In this document: piece after piece, positions 50,101 through 59,350 of the stretch
Layout of the letters: the number at the start of each line of letters is the position of its first letter
How positions within the stretch are numbered: the stretch's first letter is position 1
Source: Gordionus sp. m RMFG-2023
Taxonomy: Eukaryota; Nematomorpha; Gordioida; Chordodea; Parachordodidae
Length of the DNA: 64,000 nt
Reading direction: 5' to 3'
Assembly: GCF_954871325.1 (NCBI RefSeq)
Contig: NC_088775.1
Span: forward strand, 44,431,561-44,495,560
The notes under the pieces: model-generated
Seen by the model: the letters and a program-made list of their open reading frames with translations, nothing else
Databases searched by the model: none
Told to the model about the DNA's origin: nothing
Translations under genes and position numbers: made by a program

Positions 50101-53100
50101 TCTCAAATTATACAGAAGGGTTAAAACTTTGCTATAAAATTTAATTTATATATAAATGATTTTATATTTTAATAAAAATTAAAATTCTAGTCTATTTAAT
50201 TTTGAAATGAGATTAAGTCGTTTGCCAAGTCCCGGGGTTTACCTAACCCTAGTCTCCCCTAATTTTAAATTTGGGAAATCATTATTATTATTTCATATGT
50301 ATATCAAACAATATTCTTTATTTTTTTTCAATATCAAAATTCTAGTAAAAAATGTCACATGATTCAATTTTTAAACAAAGGCAGTTAATAGTAATATATA
50401 TCTTCTCGAAAATATTTTGAAAAATGTCCATATCTGTCAATTATAAATCAACAGATACAACAATTATAAAATATTGAATGAAATGAGATATATATAAATA
50501 TATTATATTTTAAAAAGTAAATTAAATATAACATGCTACTTTTGTCGTTACATTCTAAAAACCAGTTATCGAAACTAGTTGCAATTATTTTTGGAAAAAT
50601 GTAACTATTCACTAGATGATATTTTGATTATACTTTTATAATCATAATTTTATATATATTTAAAAAAATACAATAATCTGGGTAACATTTTAACTAGCTA
50701 CGCCCTTGTCTTTTTTGAAAAGTTAGGGCCCCGGATCTCAACTAGGAAGGAGGATCCCACTGAGGGTTATTACTAGAGGTCTGCATTGGGTGGGTTTTTA
50801 GGGGTTACAAAATTTACAACTTTATTTGTTATTTAAAATCATTTATATAAATATAAAAATGCCCCATCAAATTTCAACATTTTTAATACCAATCGTTTAC
50901 TCGTTCCAAAAGCAAAGAGAATTCAATTAAAGGTTTTAAATTATAAATGCAATGTTTGAAATAGATAGTATCCACGTCAAAATTAAACAACAGATGGGAA
51001 GATATGGCTGTTGCAGAGGAGAGCACCTTACCTAATAACAAAATATTTAAATCTTAAAGTAGCGAGTTTTTGTATAATTTAGCAAGATTTTAGACTACTA
51101 AGTTTAGTTTAAGTTTACCATTTAAACAATTAATTTAATTTAAATTACTTTTTTTTATTTATTATTAATGGTTTCACTTTTTATTTAAATATCTCACTTA
51201 AGTAGAGGATATACTTCAAACGGATATCCTACTTTGGTGGAAACGGCAAAAAAAAGATTTATTCATTTTTCTGCATTATAATTAGAAATAATATCAATAT
51301 CCATAAAATATAAATTCCTTATCCTTAATCAATTTCTCATAAATTATAAAACTTTTTTATAGGGGTGTAGCACTGAAACTGAATCATTTTTTTAATTAGA
51401 TTTTAAAAAAATTGAAAGAATGAGCTTATTTAAATTTTATAGATGGCATGGATTAAATTTTTTTATATAATGGGCGGACGGGTAAAAAATTTTAGACTAA
51501 TGGGCGATATCATGGGCGGGTGGATATATTTTTAAAAAGGGTTAGGCGGGCGGGTTAAATTATTTTAAAATATTGGATGGGCGGGCTTGCGGGGTTAAAA
51601 CCCGCCCATTGCAAACCTTTAATGATTGCCTACGTCAGAGGATGGCTCCAAACATAGTAAAAAGTAATTATCCCAGCTCAATAAACCAGCCCCCATATAT
51701 GAACATCCTATTGAGATACGTTTTGAATCAGCTCGGTAATGGATACATCGACGAAACCTCCTAATCGAATGAAAGGAAAACAACTAGAAAATAAAACTGC
51801 CTACTTCTCATAACTGAATTTTAAAATTGATAAATTGGGTAACTATCTACTTGGATGGTGAAATATTTAATTTTTATCTATTAAAATTATTCATGTAAAA
51901 TAACAAAATAATTCATACTAAGAAAACATGATAAAAAATTTAATATTTCTAAAGGAACTGTTTACAATGTTTATAAATTCAAAAAGACTTTATCAAACGC
52001 CATGTAAATAATATATATTGCACCAAATAAACAACAAAGATAAAATTTTATCTTATAAATTAATTATATATTTTAATTTTAATCTATTTATATAATAATT
52101 TTATACATTCTTATTTTGTATAAGGTTATGTTATCCAATGAACATACATAATTTAACTTGATTTTAATGAATTAATAGAATAAAAATTCATATGAAAATA
52201 GTTAACATAATCTCACTTTAGCTAAACTTAGCATATGACAGATGGTAAAATCTTATTTATATAAAAATAAAAAATCTTGATAAATTGGGCAACTATTAAA
52301 TTGTGCAAAATTTTGGTCCCAACCTGTAATATTTTCTTCACACCAGACCTCAAGAGGTTAGATTATTAATGAGAAATTTTTTTTAATAACATTAGAAAAT
52401 AGATTTCCAAATTCTAAAATTAAAATTAAAATCCGATTGACCCAAATTCGGTCAGATTAGGCTGGTTCTGAACTGAAGTGCTATAATATATATAATAAAT
52501 AAAGGAGGAACAAGATGCTAAATTGGAAGGCGAGGGAGCAATTACTCAATTATTTCAACAGATTTACGCTGACGGTTCGGACGAAGTCAAGAGAGCCATG
52601 AACAAATCATTTGTATACTTTTATATTAAAAAATATATTTATTTATATTCCTAGCCCAAAGGGGCCTTAAAATCGAATGGAAATAAGAAAGAAAGGGATG
52701 TAGAGGTAACAAAAAAATAGAAAATTTAAAAAAGGAAAATAGAAAGATAAAGAAAAGTAAGGGCTGTGCCGATCCACATATTTTTCACCGATCCTATCTG
52801 ATATTGGTTTAAAACCCATCCGATACCTACCCGATATTTATATTGATTTTAACCAAATATAATTAAAAAATCCATATTTTCTATGCACGAAATATGCATT
52901 TAATTTTATTTTAATATTTTTATTTCTACAATTAAGATTATAATTTAAAAAAAAATTATATTATAAATAGATAAAAAAAACTATATATTTAATAATGTAT
53001 TCATTTTGTTTTAAATAATGTATATGCCGTAATTTTTAAAGGGATCTGAACTTTCCGGGATCGTCACGGGGTTTAAAGGGATCCCTTTAAGAATTTAATT

Positions 53101-56100
53101 TTTTAAAGGATAAAAAACTATACGGTATTATCACGTTTGAACCATGATAAAGAAGAATCTAAATTTAAAACGCGTTTTGCTTTATTTTTTTAAAATTAAT
53201 TGTTATTTATTTATTAATGTTGTTTTTTTTGGCCTTATGAAATAAGATATGTCTAATATAGGATATCAATCGATAGCTAATCAAAAGATCTATTCAACTG
53301 GTGTTCAATCTCTCCCCCTTAATGGGCGAGTCTAGGTTTGAGGGGTCAGGAATATTTTTATCAAAATAAAATATCTATATGGGTATCAAATAATAGCTAA
53401 TTTTAATATCTTTTGACTGAAAGTCTTCATTCTTGGTTTTGATGGGTATGACGTGAGGGGTGGTGGAGCAGGGGGGGGGGTGTATAAAAAATAATTTTTT
53501 TTGATATGGGTATCAAATAAAAGGTAATTTAAATATTTTTTTATTGTAATAATAATAATCACTCACAGAGGGCGGGTCTAGGTTTTGGGGGGTCAGGAAT
53601 ATTTTTATCAACACAAAATAGCGATATGGGTATCAAATAAGTGCTAATTTAAATATCTCTAGATTGAAAGTATTCATTTTTTGTCTTGATTTGTATGACT
53701 TGGTCTGGGGGGGGGGTGGAGGGGAGCGTAAAAAATATTTTATATGAGATCAAATAAAAGGTAATTAAAATATTTTTTTATTGTAATAATAATAATCACT
53801 CATAGAGGGCGGGTCTATGCCTGGGGGGGGGGGTCAGGAATATTTCTATCAACACAAAATATCGATAGTGGTATCAAATAAATAGTTTAAATATCTCTTG
53901 ATTGTAATAATTATACTCTAAGTAGGCGGGAGATCTTAGGTGATCAGGAATATTTATATAAACACAAAATATTTATATAGGAATCAAGTATTTTAAATAT
54001 CTTTTGACTGAAAGTATTTATTATCTTAAAGGGTTGTACTTGATCTGGGAATGTTGGGGGGGGGGGTAAAAATAAAAATTTATATGGGTATCAAATAAAT
54101 AGTAATTAAAAAATCTTTTGATTATATTAATTTTAACAGGCTAAGCGGGCATCTTAAGATGTGATGAATATTATTATTAACGCAAACATAAACATGGGTA
54201 ATAAATAAAAGTAAAATACAAATTTCCTGGCCCTCCAAGACCTAGAGTCTATTCATTTAGAGTTTAATTATTATCAATAAAAAATATTTTAGTTACCTAT
54301 TATTTGATGCCCATATTAAAAAAAATATTTTTAAAATACCATTTATTTGATTCCTATATGAATATTTTGTGTTTATATAAATATTCCTGACCACCTAAGA
54401 CCTCCTGCCTACTTAGAGTATAATTATTACAATCATGAGATATTTAAACTAGCTTTTAATTGATACCCAGTGTTGATAAAATATTCCTGACCCCCCCCCC
54501 CCCCCCCACCCTCCAGACCAAGCCATACCCATCAAGACAAAAAATGAATACTTTTAATCTAAAGATATTTAAATTAGCTTTTATTTAATACCCATATCGC
54601 TATTTTGTGTTGATAAAAATATTCCTGACCACCCAAGACCCTGGCCCGCCCTCTATGACTGATTATTATTTTTACATTAAAAAAATATTTTAATTACTTT
54701 TTATTTGATACCCATATCAAAAAAAATTATTTTAACCCCCCCCCCCCCCCCCCCATCTACATCCTGTCTTCCAGACTAAGTCATACCCATCAAGACCAAA
54801 AATGAAAACTTTCACTCAAAAGATATTAAAATTAGCTATTATTTGATACCCATATCGATATTTTATTTTGATAAAAATATTCCTGACCCCCCAGACCTAG
54901 ACTCGCTTATTAAGGGGAATTGACCTCCAGTTGAATAGATCTTTTGATAGCTATCGATTGATACCCTATATTAGACATATCTTATTTCATAAGGCCAAAA
55001 AAAACAACATTGAAAATTAATAAATAAAATAAAGAAATAAAACGAGACGAAACGCGCATAAAACGCTTTTTAAAATAAGATTCCTCTTTATCACGATTAA
55101 AATGTGATAATAACGTATTATCATTCCTTAATTTAAAACCCTAATTTTTTAGTTTTCCCTTTAAAACACGTGATGATCCCGGATACTTCTGATCCCTTTA
55201 AAAATTACGACATATATATGTTAATATAATTATAAAATTGTAATATTTAAAATTATAATATATTAGATTTTTTAAAATAAATTTGAGAGGCTCTAGATTT
55301 TCTAGCAATAAGCTTCCACGATATGGATTATCTATATTTGCTGCCGTATTGAAGACAGACTCAGATGGAACACTTCTTGCAGGAGGCGCCAAAAATTTAC
55401 ATGCAAGTTTTGACAAAGTTGAATACCTTTCAGCATTAATTCTCCATGTGGATCCATAGGGGATATAATATCAATGCTATTAGAGTTATCTTAATAAACA
55501 CAGATATAAAATTGGCATTTTTAAAATAATGGGTTTCATACAAATCCAACATTTTGTTGGGTTTGAAAAATAATCAGATACCACCCAAGCAAATGGGTCA
55601 ATTAACCCAACTAAGCAATACTATATCTAATATGAAAAATATGTTATTTTACCATTTAGATATATAGATTCTTTTAAATCTTTCTTGATTTTCTTCAATT
55701 ATGGAAGGTCATCTACATTACGCAATTTTAATTATTTTATTTGTTATTAGTTTCTCTTTGATTTTCAATTTATAAGCATCCCTTAAATTAAATTAGCATT
55801 TTTTAATGTTATGTGAAACATTTTTCTCATTGATATTACCTAAGTTATCATTTAAATTTATTTAAAAAAAATATAAAACCTTACAAATCTTTATTGGGAG
55901 CTGGAAGTTAAACATTATTATTACCTTTAATAAAAGGCTCACATGCAGTCCTGAGCTTTTCAATATATGAATTGAGGATCAAGTAATGTTGCGATAAGAT
56001 AATTGCCAATTATCATAAATATCAAAAAACCGAGTTCTTAAATGATTATTAATGGTTTACACACCTCTATAAATTTCCCCATTAAGCGATTAATTTGTGC

Positions 56101-59100
56101 CTAGTTAGACTTAGAATTTGGATATTTTTTAGACATTTTGTGAAATAGAAAATTTTTTAAAGTGGCAACTTATTTTTCTTACCCTAGCAAGCATATCAAT
56201 GATTGATCTCTGTGAAAAAATTGCTGCCTATACAACCAATTGCTAAATGAACAAAACAGGAAACGTTTTGAAATTTCCCGTTTTCCATGGCCAAAACTAT
56301 ATTGGGTGCATTATCTCTAATGATTAGGTGTATTTTTTTTTTTTATTCCCCAATAATTAATCATTTCATCTAAAATATGAGCAATGTTTATTGATGCGAC
56401 TCATTAAATATTTTAACATTTGAAACTATTAGTTCATTTCAAGTGGTTTATATAATGGCATATTAATAAGATATGAGAATCGTCACAGAATCCTCAACCA
56501 AAATTTCTTTACGAATTTTTTCGGAAAATTTTATATATATCACGACTAACTCCTTTATAGCGATTTTATAATTTGGACATAAATAATGTAAAAGTCTTTT
56601 AAAGCAGTTGTCCTCTAGGATAGAAATAGGAGAATTTTTCCAAATATTAGTTTTATTAAGAATGACAGATATTGTTCGCTGACTTCTTTTTTAAAATTTG
56701 ATTTGTTTTTTCTAATATTTTTCGTTTTTTTTATTAACTCTTCGTATGCTGTTTGAATCACTTTAAATTTTTACCGATATTGGTAGTATTAAATAAATTT
56801 CTCATTATTCCTCCCCTTGAAATTATTCTGCAGATAACGCATTTTGCAAAATTATAGTCTTTTGTAAAAGATTTCCATAATTCAGATGCCATATTTAAAA
56901 AAATTACTTTAAAATAATGAAATTGGCATAATTATCAGAGACCTGCAGGTCCGGCCCTATTTTTTAAATATACCCAGGCCGGGCCTAAAAAATTTTTTTT
57001 TTAAACATATCCGGGCCGGGCCTAAAAAAATTTTTTTAAAATATATCCGGGCCGGGCCTTAATATTTTTTATAAAAATTTTTACATTATGAGTTAATGGT
57101 TATAAGATTATATTATATTATAGTTATGATTAATATAATATTGGGTGATGGTTAACACTACCTAACAACCCACAGATCGATCTAATTATTAATTTCCTGC
57201 AAATTTATTCAAAGTATTAATATATTTTTTTATAATTCATATCTAAATTTTTACAACATATTTTACCAAAACAATCAAATAAAGGAATATCTTAAATAAG
57301 CCCCAATATTCAAGTTTTATTAATATATTTTTTTATAATTCATATCTAAATTTTTAGAATATATTTTACCAAAACAATCAAATAAAGGATTATCACTTCT
57401 TAAAGTTTGTAATTGATTTTACTTAATAGAAAGCATTTTTTAATTGAAAAAATTGTTTTACACAAGTATAATTTTATTTCTCTTTTTCTCTGTCCCAAAT
57501 TCAAGCAATTACGTATGTAGTCAGGGACAGATCGTAAAATGACGTAAAACTATATAAAAGATTATATTAAATTACAAGAGGCTCAGGAAGTAAATGAAAT
57601 ACCATCGACCAGTCAAATTACGACTGTTGTTAATCAAACTGAATCGTTTTATGACAAATGGGGCGATGGTAATTCTGGTAATATGTCAATACCCGATGAT
57701 GAATATTATAATTACATAAATAATAGATAAAACATTTAAGGTGGATAATTTGTTAGAGTGGTGGGCTGCTCATCAAAGCGAATTTCCAATTTTAGCAAAA
57801 TTGGCAATTCCTGCTTTAAGTGCAAGCTGTGAGCGGAATTTTTTCACTACTGGGAGAATTCTTGAAGAAAGAAGAAGTAATCTTCAACCTGAAAAGGTAG
57901 ATATGCTTCTCTTTCTTCATGATAATTTGTGAATTTTTAATATCTTTCTTGAGTATAGGGTTTCGTCAATCATGCTGGTTTTTTACTTTGCAAACTGTCA
58001 AATATTTATTGCATTTATTATATTTACCTTGAGTCATGAAAATTTTTAATCCAACATTTTTCATTATTTTTCTTTACAATATTATATAATACAATTATCT
58101 TCTTTTGTTAAAAATTTATATTATAAAATAAATTATATTAATATTGTGCAATTAGATTATATTTTCAAAATACTATTTATTATACATGCATTTTTTTAAA
58201 TAGCGATTTATTTTTATTTTATAAATTAAATAGTAAATTAAATACAATATATTATATTCTCAAAATATTTTCCATTTTTATAAATTAAATATTAGTTTTA
58301 TTTTTTTTAAATGTAATATAAAATATAGTATATGACAAATATTATTACCATTTTTATGAATATTAGTTTTATTTTTATAAATGCAATATAAAATATAGTA
58401 TGCTCAAAATATCCATTTTTATAAATAACTGTTTTATAATTTTTATAAATTCAATATAATATTCTCAAAATATTAGCTTTTTACATGCATTTTTTAAATA
58501 ATAAGCGATAATACTCGCTGAAAAATATGGTAAAATACCTCATAGGTGAATTTTTGTATATACCAGGTCATTTAAAAAAATATCCGGGCCGGGCCTTAAA
58601 TTTTTAAATCCGGGCCGGGCCGTAAAATTTTTTTTTTTAAAATATCCGGGCCGGGCCGTGCAAATGGTACCTCTGCAGGTCTCTGATAATTATTTAAAAA
58701 GATTTCAAATAAATAACGTTGGGTTTCTTTTCATTTTTATAAAAAATCTTTTGATATACTTTAATCTATAAATAAAAAAAAATAAAATTTAGGGGGTGTT
58801 GGGCATTTCCATTGTTTTAAAAATAAATAAAAATCTTTTGAAATATTATAATGATGTTAAAAAAAATAAGCTATATAAATTTATATAACAAAAAAAAGTA
58901 AAAATATCGGATTGGTTTTTACAGGTATAGGCCAGATCCGATTTTTTTTTGAAAACGCTAAATATCGGGTGCCGATTCGATCCGGCATTTAATATCGTCA
59001 TAGCCCTAAAGAAAAGGCTTGATTTTATTATGGAATATTTTCTACAATTATATTTAGAAAGTTGACAAAACGACCCTTTTTTTTAATATCTGATCTGACA

Positions 59101-59350
59101 ACTAATTTTGTTATTTGAAATTGAGCAAACTGATATTTTGAATATATTCGTTAATTTATCATGAATAATTGCGTATATTGGTTGTCTAAAAGTTTCAAAA
59201 TAAAAGGTATATTAATAGGTTTAAATGCTATATTAATTGTTATAGATTGAATCCGGTTGCACTGTCCTCAGTACCAATTGGAAAGACGTAGCCGAACAAA
59301 AAGTGAAGGTCAAGCCACCCCAAGGAATGGAATGGAAATCTTATTCATGA
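34523..59350 (+). CDS. SGT1: SGT1 co-chaperone (CS + SGS domains), seven exons
   Basis: Exons: 34523-34545, 34587-34683, 34730-34825, 34866-34947, 35072-35142, 52505-52612, 59246-59350. Joined, they give about 193 residues with no stop, and every junction is GT-AG and in phase. Residues ~9-95 form the CS domain, opening [13 protein letters not shown], with SSWKIYPTK and [10 protein letters not shown] near its end. [19 protein letters not shown] leads into the SGS domain ([36 protein letters not shown]), ending [11 protein letters not shown]1 binds HSP90 through the CS domain and links it to SCF ubiquitin ligase, kinetochore and immune-receptor clients. No TPR domain is present, as in insect-type SGT1; length fits that form. 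The start could be ATG 34523 or 34529. Donors at introns 1, 3 and 5 (GTTTTT, GTTTTT, GTTATT) are weak, so exact borders there are less certain. Introns 5 and 6 are 17.4 and 6.6 kb and full of transposons, yet the exons look intact. Confidence 0.9.
35210..37389. mobile_element. TIR transposon with ~600-bp inverted repeats in SGT1 intron 5
   Basis: 35265-35815 and 36762-37345 are inverted copies (for example GACCATCT..AAAATGAA.GAAACTT at the outer parts, and CTGCCCATACAGATATG against CATATCTGTATGGGCTGC at the inner borders). The right outer end reads GGGTCATTCCACATCAAATT on the minus strand; the left outer end is less well conserved, so the left boundary is approximate. The centre carries the protein remnant at 35870-36480. 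Confidence 0.7.
35870..36480 (-). pseudogene. Remnant of an uncharacterised transposon-associated protein (GKGxCDG family)
   Basis: On the minus strand, [20 protein letters not shown] is followed, after a one-base slip, by [18 protein letters not shown] and [10 protein letters not shown], then [19 protein letters not shown]. Nearer 35870-36080 come [31 protein letters not shown] and [15 protein letters not shown] phrases. This order (GKGxCDGxGxT, then a YD.WW-like and an HP...P block) recalls large uncharacterised proteins annotated many times over in invertebrate genomes, probably transposon-borne. The frame is broken by several stops and slips. The enzyme superfamily is not known to me. Confidence 0.5.
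37390..38830. other. SGT1 intron 5 sequence, nothing recognised
   Basis: AT-rich. Several + strand ORFs (37436-37678, 38138-38431, 38538-38747) have no recognisable domain, and the sequence around 38140-38290 is only slightly richer in GC. Confidence 0.4.
38834..38987 (+). pseudogene. Unidentified coding-like remnant
   Basis: An open stretch of about 51 codons reads [39 protein letters not shown] and [12 protein letters not shown]. The mix of charged and hydrophobic residues is protein-like. [14 protein letters not shown] resembles the start of DNA-binding regions in some transposon proteins, but I cannot assign a family. Confidence 0.3.
38990..39511. other. SGT1 intron 5 sequence, nothing firm
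   Basis: The + strand ORF at 39267-39491 is protein-like but unassigned. It ends just before the hAT target duplication, so it does not belong to that element. Confidence 0.35.
39560..39900. mobile_element. GGCCC-rich MITE nested in a hAT, exact 8-bp TSD
   Basis: The element is 39568-39892 (325 bp). ATATAAAT lies at 39560-39567 and 39893-39900. Ends are TAGTTATCTGCATCGGG and, inverted, TAGAGATCTGCAAAGTTAGG. Both ends carry GGCCCGGCCC or GGGCCGGG repeats. It is the best-preserved member of this MITE group in the window. Confidence 0.92.
39960..41110 (+). pseudogene. hAT transposase with DUF659-like core and C-terminal domain, broken
   Basis: The + strand reads [56 protein letters not shown] and [10 protein letters not shown] from about 39990 to 40240, the pattern of the DUF659/DDE region of hAT transposases with its conserved D replaced by N in [24 protein letters not shown] follows near 40365-40430 and NLQDPRYYV near 40710. 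The dimerisation end is [20 protein letters not shown] then [16 protein letters not shown] (40930-41035). Stops and slips are scattered, so no full protein is possible. Confidence 0.8.
41132..41455. repeat. ~165-bp tandem duplication
   Basis: GACTTGTACGTTAGGATTGATAG at the start of the first copy (41132) and GTCTTGTACGTCAGAATTTATAG at the second (about 41297) each lead through ACGATTCTTTATT to TATATACAACGTAAATC. Two diverged copies lie head to tail inside the hAT 3' region. Confidence 0.75.
42065..42509. other. SGT1 intron 5 sequence, nothing recognised
   Basis: AT-rich with no coding or element signature. Confidence 0.45.
42510..42899 (-). pseudogene. Fragment of a LINE-encoded protein (C-terminal GRHxRH region)
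   Basis: A 129-codon minus-strand ORF reads [20 protein letters not shown], then [19 protein letters not shown] and [17 protein letters not shown]. The order RLG..L...H.C..C, HGL.C, GRH.RH..IN.II..A is common downstream of the reverse transcriptase in invertebrate non-LTR retrotransposon proteins. Cysteine and histidine residues suggest a zinc-binding knuckle. No reverse transcriptase motif is adjacent, so this is a truncated piece. GC content is higher than in the flanks. Confidence 0.55.
43447..43970. mobile_element. Foldback MITE inside the left arm
   Basis: ATTTGGCATTTTAATTTTAG at 43447 is matched inverted by AATAAAAATGCCAAAT at 43970. TCAAGTAACTGGCTCA and TGAGCCAGCTTCTTGA, and GTTATCTAATCCAACCTAG and TAGCTTGGATTAGATAAC, are further inverted pairs. 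About 520 bp, no coding capacity. Confidence 0.75.
43529..43634. repeat. 53-bp direct duplication
   Basis: GGATAAAATGATAATATTCA through AAATAATG.AAGTTATC occurs twice head to tail, nearly identical, within the left half of the MITE. Confidence 0.9.
44280..44849. other. Interior of the 7.2-kb element, nothing firm
   Basis: AT-rich. A short palindromic stretch at 44740-44800 (GAATCTAGATACAGATTC and GTATCTTTTTC...AAAAAGATAC) may be an old MITE end. No gene. Confidence 0.4.
44850..45160 (-). pseudogene. hAT C-terminal dimerisation domain fragment
   Basis: The minus strand reads [17 protein letters not shown], then [29 protein letters not shown] is the hallmark of the hAT C-terminal domain. It is different from the other hAT families in the window. 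Only the C terminus is readable. Confidence 0.65.
45161..45861. other. Interior of the 7.2-kb element, nothing recognised
   Basis: AT-rich; no coding stretch or element boundary recognised before the hAT at 45870. Confidence 0.4.
46145..47400 (-). pseudogene. hAT transposase, C-terminal domain split by a MITE
   Basis: Right of the MITE the minus strand reads [20 protein letters not shown] and [12 protein letters not shown] (46610-46740); left of it [20 protein letters not shown] and [17 protein letters not shown] with a stop at about 46158. Together these are the hAT dimerisation domain (ERTFS...L..IHR....EII..LA...RR.DF). More N-terminal sequence to about 47400 is degraded beyond assignment. 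Stops are present besides the insertion. Confidence 0.75.
46298..46607. mobile_element. GGCCC-rich MITE splitting a hAT transposase
   Basis: 310 bp. Ends are TAGAGACCTGCAGGCCCGG and, inverted, CAGAGCCCTGCAGAGGTACC. The right end is nearly identical to that of the hAT at 56936-58685, so this is a deletion derivative of that family. Flanking octamers ATGTTTTT and TTATTCTT match at 5 of 8 positions. Confidence 0.82.
47640..49022 (+). mobile_element. hAT element (GGGTTC type) with exact 8-bp TSD
   Basis: The element is 47648-49014 (1367 bp). TTCAAAAC lies at 47640-47647 and 49015-49022. Terminal repeats are CAGGGATGTGAACCC and GGGTTCACATCCCTG, with runs of GACCC/GGGTCC motifs inside both ends. 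It carries a partial transposase gene on the + strand. Confidence 0.95.
47949..48821 (+). pseudogene. hAT transposase (BED-type family), 5'-truncated, with a 42-nt intron
   Basis: A 183-codon open stretch (47949-48500) reads [34 protein letters not shown] and [15 protein letters not shown], the RW...ML and YLDPRY landmarks of hAT transposases. After a degraded linker comes the dimerisation domain: VVPATQ, then [19 protein letters not shown] and [15 protein letters not shown] with a TAA at 48819-48821. ATQ and VSVERG join in frame if 48669-48710 (GTACAA...TTTTAG, 42 nt) is removed. N-terminal zinc finger and first catalytic Asp region are missing. Preservation is better than in most neighbours. 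Confidence 0.82.
50174..50765. other. SGT1 intron 5 sequence, nothing firm
   Basis: AT-rich. CTAGCTACGCCCTTG near 50694-50708 resembles an inverted CAGTGGCGTAGCTAG terminus, but no partner was found. The GGATC repeats at 50733-50757 are unassigned. Confidence 0.35.
50774..51621. mobile_element. GGGCGGG-rich hAT-like MITE
   Basis: Ends are TAGAGGTCTGCATTGGGTGGG and, inverted, TAAAGGTTTGCAATGGGCGGG. The right end carries several GGGCGGG motifs. Flanks GTTATTAC and ATGATTGC match at only 5 of 8 positions, so the duplication is decayed or the boundary is off by a base. The + strand ORF starting at 51573 runs out of the element and is unassigned. Confidence 0.7.
51622..52504. other. SGT1 intron 5 end, with a dispersed repeat
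   Basis: 51935-52325 is a diverged copy of 9310-9545 in the same orientation. Nothing else recognised. The acceptor of exon 6 ends this stretch. Confidence 0.5.
52505..52612 (+). other. SGT1: SGT1 exon 6
   Basis: 36 codons, phase 0 at both sides, encoding [15 protein letters not shown] through MNKSF. It is preceded by AATAAATAAAG and followed by GTATAC. It lies 145 bp before the hAT that fills the next intron. Confidence 0.92.
53022..55215. mobile_element. Foldback element with tandem arms, inside a hAT
   Basis: Ends near 53022 and 55215 are inverted copies (CGTAATTTTTAAAGGGATC and then CCGGGATC.TCACG). Further mirrored blocks are TTGGCCTTATGAAATAAGA (53229) against TCTTATTTCATAAGGCCAA (54980). 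The arms contain arrays of a ~120-250 bp unit with GGTCAGGAATATTTTTATCA and ATGGGTATCAAATAA, in opposite orientation in each half (53330-54200 and 54230-54960), separated by long G or C runs including 17 C at 54491 and 19 C at 54736. No target duplication could be read because the ends are palindromic. Confidence 0.8.
55198..56892 (-). pseudogene. BED-finger hAT transposase of the intron 6 element, broken
   Basis: The minus strand starts [20 protein letters not shown] at 56892, with C.IC and a TTNIGKNLK stretch, the layout of a BED zinc finger. Around 56330-56220 it reads [19 protein letters not shown] and [14 protein letters not shown], the DNA.N...A...CF.H core. The C-terminal domain is [33 protein letters not shown] (55270-55416). 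Stops and frameshifts interrupt the middle. The last codons, to the stop at 55198, run into the terminal repeat of the inserted foldback, so its insertion lies at or just beyond the original stop. Confidence 0.8.
56928..58693 (+). mobile_element. GGCCC-type hAT with exact 8-bp TSD
   Basis: The element is 56936-58685 (1750 bp). ATAATTAT lies at 56928-56935 and 58686-58693. Ends are CAGAGACCTGCAGG and CCTCTGCAGGTCTCTG-type sequence, with CCGGGCCGGGCC repeats inside both. It is inserted just upstream of the transposase start of the surrounding hAT. It contains a ~80-bp direct duplication (57217-57295 and 57316-57395). It is the likely relative that supplied the enzyme for the GGCCC MITEs. Confidence 0.95.
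57560..57932 (+). pseudogene. C-terminal part of the GGCCC-type hAT transposase
   Basis: Reads [20 protein letters not shown] and [12 protein letters not shown], then after a frame change [38 protein letters not shown] and [20 protein letters not shown] with a stop at 57932. The last block is a fully preserved hAT dimerisation domain (EWW......P.L..LA...L...AS.ERNF). The catalytic part is missing, so the copy is non-autonomous. Confidence 0.85.
59246..59350 (+). other. SGT1: SGT1 terminal exon
   Basis: 35 codons including the TGA stop, encoding [12 protein letters not shown] through GMEWKSYS. The acceptor is TTGTTATAG. It starts about 230 bp after the end of the intron-filling hAT. An AATAAA at 59695-59700 is a possible polyadenylation signal, although such a sequence is expected by chance in this AT content. 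Confidence 0.92.

Larger units (their letters stand above)
42962..50173. mobile_element. 7.2-kb inverted-repeat element in SGT1 intron 5
   Basis: The left end (42962-43330) and right end (49790-50173) are inverted copies, including ATCATGATTAGTAAATTT and TTTGAGAAAGTTT. A second matched pair is inner: 44150-44235 against 49367-49450 (CGGATTTAATATTATTGAAA). The arms are therefore up to 1.3 kb, broken by insertions. A partial older copy lies at about 22480-22870. The hATC fragment at 44850-45160 may be its own gene. No target duplication could be fixed. Confidence 0.7.
52750..59016 (-). mobile_element. hAT element filling SGT1 intron 6, with 8-bp TSD
   Basis: The element is 52758-59008. AAGAAAAG lies at 52750-52757 and 59009-59016. 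Ends are TAAGGGCTGTGCCGATCC and, inverted, TAGGGCTATGACGATATT, with subterminal CCGAT motifs on both sides. It contains a foldback element (about 53022-55215) and a second hAT (56936-58685); without them it is about 2.3 kb. The transposase reads on the minus strand. Confidence 0.85.
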
